From Acidobacteriota bacterium (GTDB lineage Bacteria; Acidobacteriota; UBA890; WLXD01): a DNA stretch of 64,000 nucleotides. Shown here in pieces: positions 62,611 to 64,000 of this stretch. Every line of letters starts with the position of its first letter. Position 1 is the first letter of the stretch. The notes beneath the pieces were generated by a model that saw nothing but the letters and a program-made list of their open reading frames with translations, was not told the origin of the DNA and did no database searches. A program made the translations under genes and the position numbers. The DNA lies in the NCBI GenBank assembly GCA_012103255.1, contig WLXD01000004.1:334460-398459 (forward strand). The letters run 5' to 3'.

Positions 62611-64000
62611 ATGAGTGAATCTCACGGGCGCCGACCCGCCCCCGTGTCGACGGACGAAGACGTCGACCGCGAACTTCGCGCACACCTGGCCCTTCATGCC
62701 GAGCGGCTGATCGCCGAGGGGGTGTCGCCCGCCGAGGCGCGCCGCAAGGCACGAGAAGCGTTCGGCAATTTCTCGGCCATCTCGACACAGTGCCGCCATA
62801 TCTCCGCCTCTAACTCCCCCTGGACGCTCTCCACCATGATCGACTCGATCGTCTCCGATGTCCGTTTCGCCCTCCGCACGCTTCGTCGCAGCCCCGTCTT
62901 CGCGATATCCGCCATCGCCACCCTTGCGATCGGCATCGGCGCCAACTCCGCGATCTACTCGGTAGTCCACACCGCGCTGATTCGACCGCTCCCCTATCCC
63001 GAAGCCGATCGACTGGTGTCTCTCTGGGAGCGCAACGAAGGCGGGTCAGAGAGCGCAATTGCCGCCCCGAACTTCTTCGACTGGCAAGCGGAGTCTTCGA
63101 GTTTTGCGTCGATGGCGATGATGTCGACTTTCTTCTTCGGCGGTCGCACGAGCGTTCTTGGCGGAGAGCAGCCTGTCAGGCTCTACGTAGCCGGCGTGAC
63201 AGAGGACTTCTTCCGCACGATGGGTGTGATGCCGAGCCGTGGTCGCGCCTTCGACACGGCCGAGACTCAGGAAGGCGCGGCCCCCACAATCGTTGTTTCG
63301 GAACGAATCTGGCGAAATCTCCTGGGCGCACCGGAAGACCTCACCGGTCACACCCTGCGGGTCTACGGTGTCGAGGCGACCGTCATCGGCGTGATGCCAT
63401 CCGGCTTCAATTTCCCAGGTGATAGCGATGTCTGGTGGCCAATCGGACTCAGTGGATTCAACACCAGCCGGACATCGCACAACTGGGCGGCGATCGCGCG
63501 GCTGGCGCCCGATGTCAGCGTCGCGACGGCGCAGCAGGAACTCGACACCATTGGCGCCGCGTTGAAGGTGGCCCACGGCGAGGAGATCGATGCGGTCGGC
63601 GTCGTGGTTCGCAGTCTGCGCGACGAGCTCGTAGGCGGAGCTCGCACGCCGATGATCCTCTTGCTAGCCGCCGCGGGGCTCGTGCTGCTCCTGGCGTGCA
63701 CCAACCTGGCCAGCACTCTTCTGGCCCGAGGCACCGCCCGGGCAGATGAGATCGCGGTTCGCGGAGCTCTCGGGGCGGCCCGCGGTCGGCTCATCCGGCA
63801 ACTATTCACCGAGAGCCTGCTCATCGGAGGCACCGGGGCGGTGTGTGGCCTGATTCTGGGACATCTTGGCCTCACGGCCCTGCTCCAGTTCGCCCCTGGC
63901 GGAGTGCCCGTTGAGACCGCGAGTGTCGGTGGAGGCGTCGTTGGCTTCGTTGCACCGCTGACATTGCTTGCAACGCTGCTGTTCGGGCTCGTACCTGCGT
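62611..64000 (+). CDS. ADOP-type orphan ABC permease (module E, cut by window end)
   Basis: The open frame from ATG 62611 runs to the window edge, giving 463 residues of an expected 850-900. It shows the N-terminal helical segment (DEDVDRELRAHLALHAERLI, AEARRKAREAFGNFS), TM1 (VFAISAIATLAIGIGANSAIY), the MacB-like periplasmic domain (about 105-350), TM2 (LLLAAAGLVLLLACTNLAST) and the following cytoplasmic loop DEIAVRGALGAARGRLIRQL. The N-terminal segment resembles that of module D, matching the similar PadR types. The second half lies outside the window. Confidence 0.9.
   Translation, partial: MSESHGRRPAPVSTDEDVDRELRAHLALHAERLIAEGVSPAEARRKAREAFGNFSAISTQCRHISASNSPWTLSTMIDSIVSDVRFALRTLRRSPVFAISAIATLAIGIGANSAIYSVVHTALIRPLPYPEADRLVSLWERNEGGSESAIAAPNFFDWQAESSSFASMAMMSTFFFGGRTSVLGGEQPVRLYVAGVTEDFFRTMGVMPSRGRAFDTAETQEGAAPTIVVSERIWRNLLGAPEDLTGHTLRVYGVEATVIGVMPSGFNFPGDSDVWWPIGLSGFNTSRTSHNWAAIARLAPDVSVATAQQELDTIGAALKVAHGEEIDAVGVVVRSLRDELVGGARTPMILLLAAAGLVLLLACTNLASTLLARGTARADEIAVRGALGAARGRLIRQLFTESLLIGGTGAVCGLILGHLGLTALLQFAPGGVPVETASVGGGVVGFVAPLTLLATLLFGLVPA

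Noticed and set aside
1..64000. tRNA genes, CRISPR arrays, insertion sequences or prophage
   Set aside because: Gaps were read on both strands; no cloverleaf with a GGTTCGA-type T arm, no regular spaced repeats and no transposase or integrase translation was found.

Overview
The window looks like a chromosomal segment of a high-GC member of the Acidobacteriota. The strongest sign is five modules, each a PadR-type repressor gene followed directly by a large MacB/FtsX-type permease with no ATPase partner (the ADOP, or 'acidobacterial duplicated orphan permease', architecture). They lie at about 17.3-20.4, 29.6-32.7, 35.5-38.4, 47.8-50.8 and 62.3-64.0 kb. Many secreted beta-propeller proteins, frequent GTG/TTG starts and a dense chain of ATGA/GTGA/TTGA stop-start overlaps fit the same picture. 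The genus cannot be told from the sequence. I found no tRNA, rRNA, CRISPR array, phage or transposase gene.

Layout. 0-9.9 kb: a secreted protein of unknown function, a GT39-type glycosyltransferase, a PAP2 phosphatase-like protein with an altered motif, a DUF4097 protein, a LON-domain/TerB-like pair, an SSS sodium:solute symporter, and a MATE exporter coupled to an ankyrin protein. 9.9-17.2 kb: a fused aconitase-family enzyme; the chain VOC protein - ung - RDD protein (frameshifted); galK; a serine hydrolase lipoprotein; a GT9 glycosyltransferase. 17.2-20.5 kb: PadR-ADOP module A. 20.5-29.5 kb: a DUF3810 protein, a two-subunit aconitase X, and the row HpnB-like GT2 - thioesterase - 1394-residue double LVIVD propeller protein. 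29.5-38.5 kb: modules B and C around lepB, a BON-LysM protein and an unusual membrane fusion protein. 38.5-45.1 kb: ahcY with a fused ArsR-methyltransferase regulator, a secreted protein, a YkvI-like transporter and a GT-C membrane protein. 45.2-57.5 kb: four PQQ-like propeller proteins and an NHL-like lipoprotein, with module D (its padR is frameshifted) in the middle. 57.5-64 kb: dut, a UvrD-like helicase, a secreted TIM-barrel-like protein and module E, cut by the window end.

How the parts fit. Much of the window concerns the cell surface: ADOP permeases, secreted propellers, lipoproteins, glycosyltransferases, signal peptidase I and a LysM protein. Housekeeping metabolism is scattered among them (ahcY, galK, ung, dut, two aconitase-superfamily enzymes). 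The most system-like signal is the PadR-ADOP set. Each copy has its own palindrome placed over or near the likely padR promoter, and the palindrome sequences differ, which suggests separately regulated stress or export modules built on one plan. All family names come from reading motifs in the translations. No database search was possible, and functions beyond motif level are inference.
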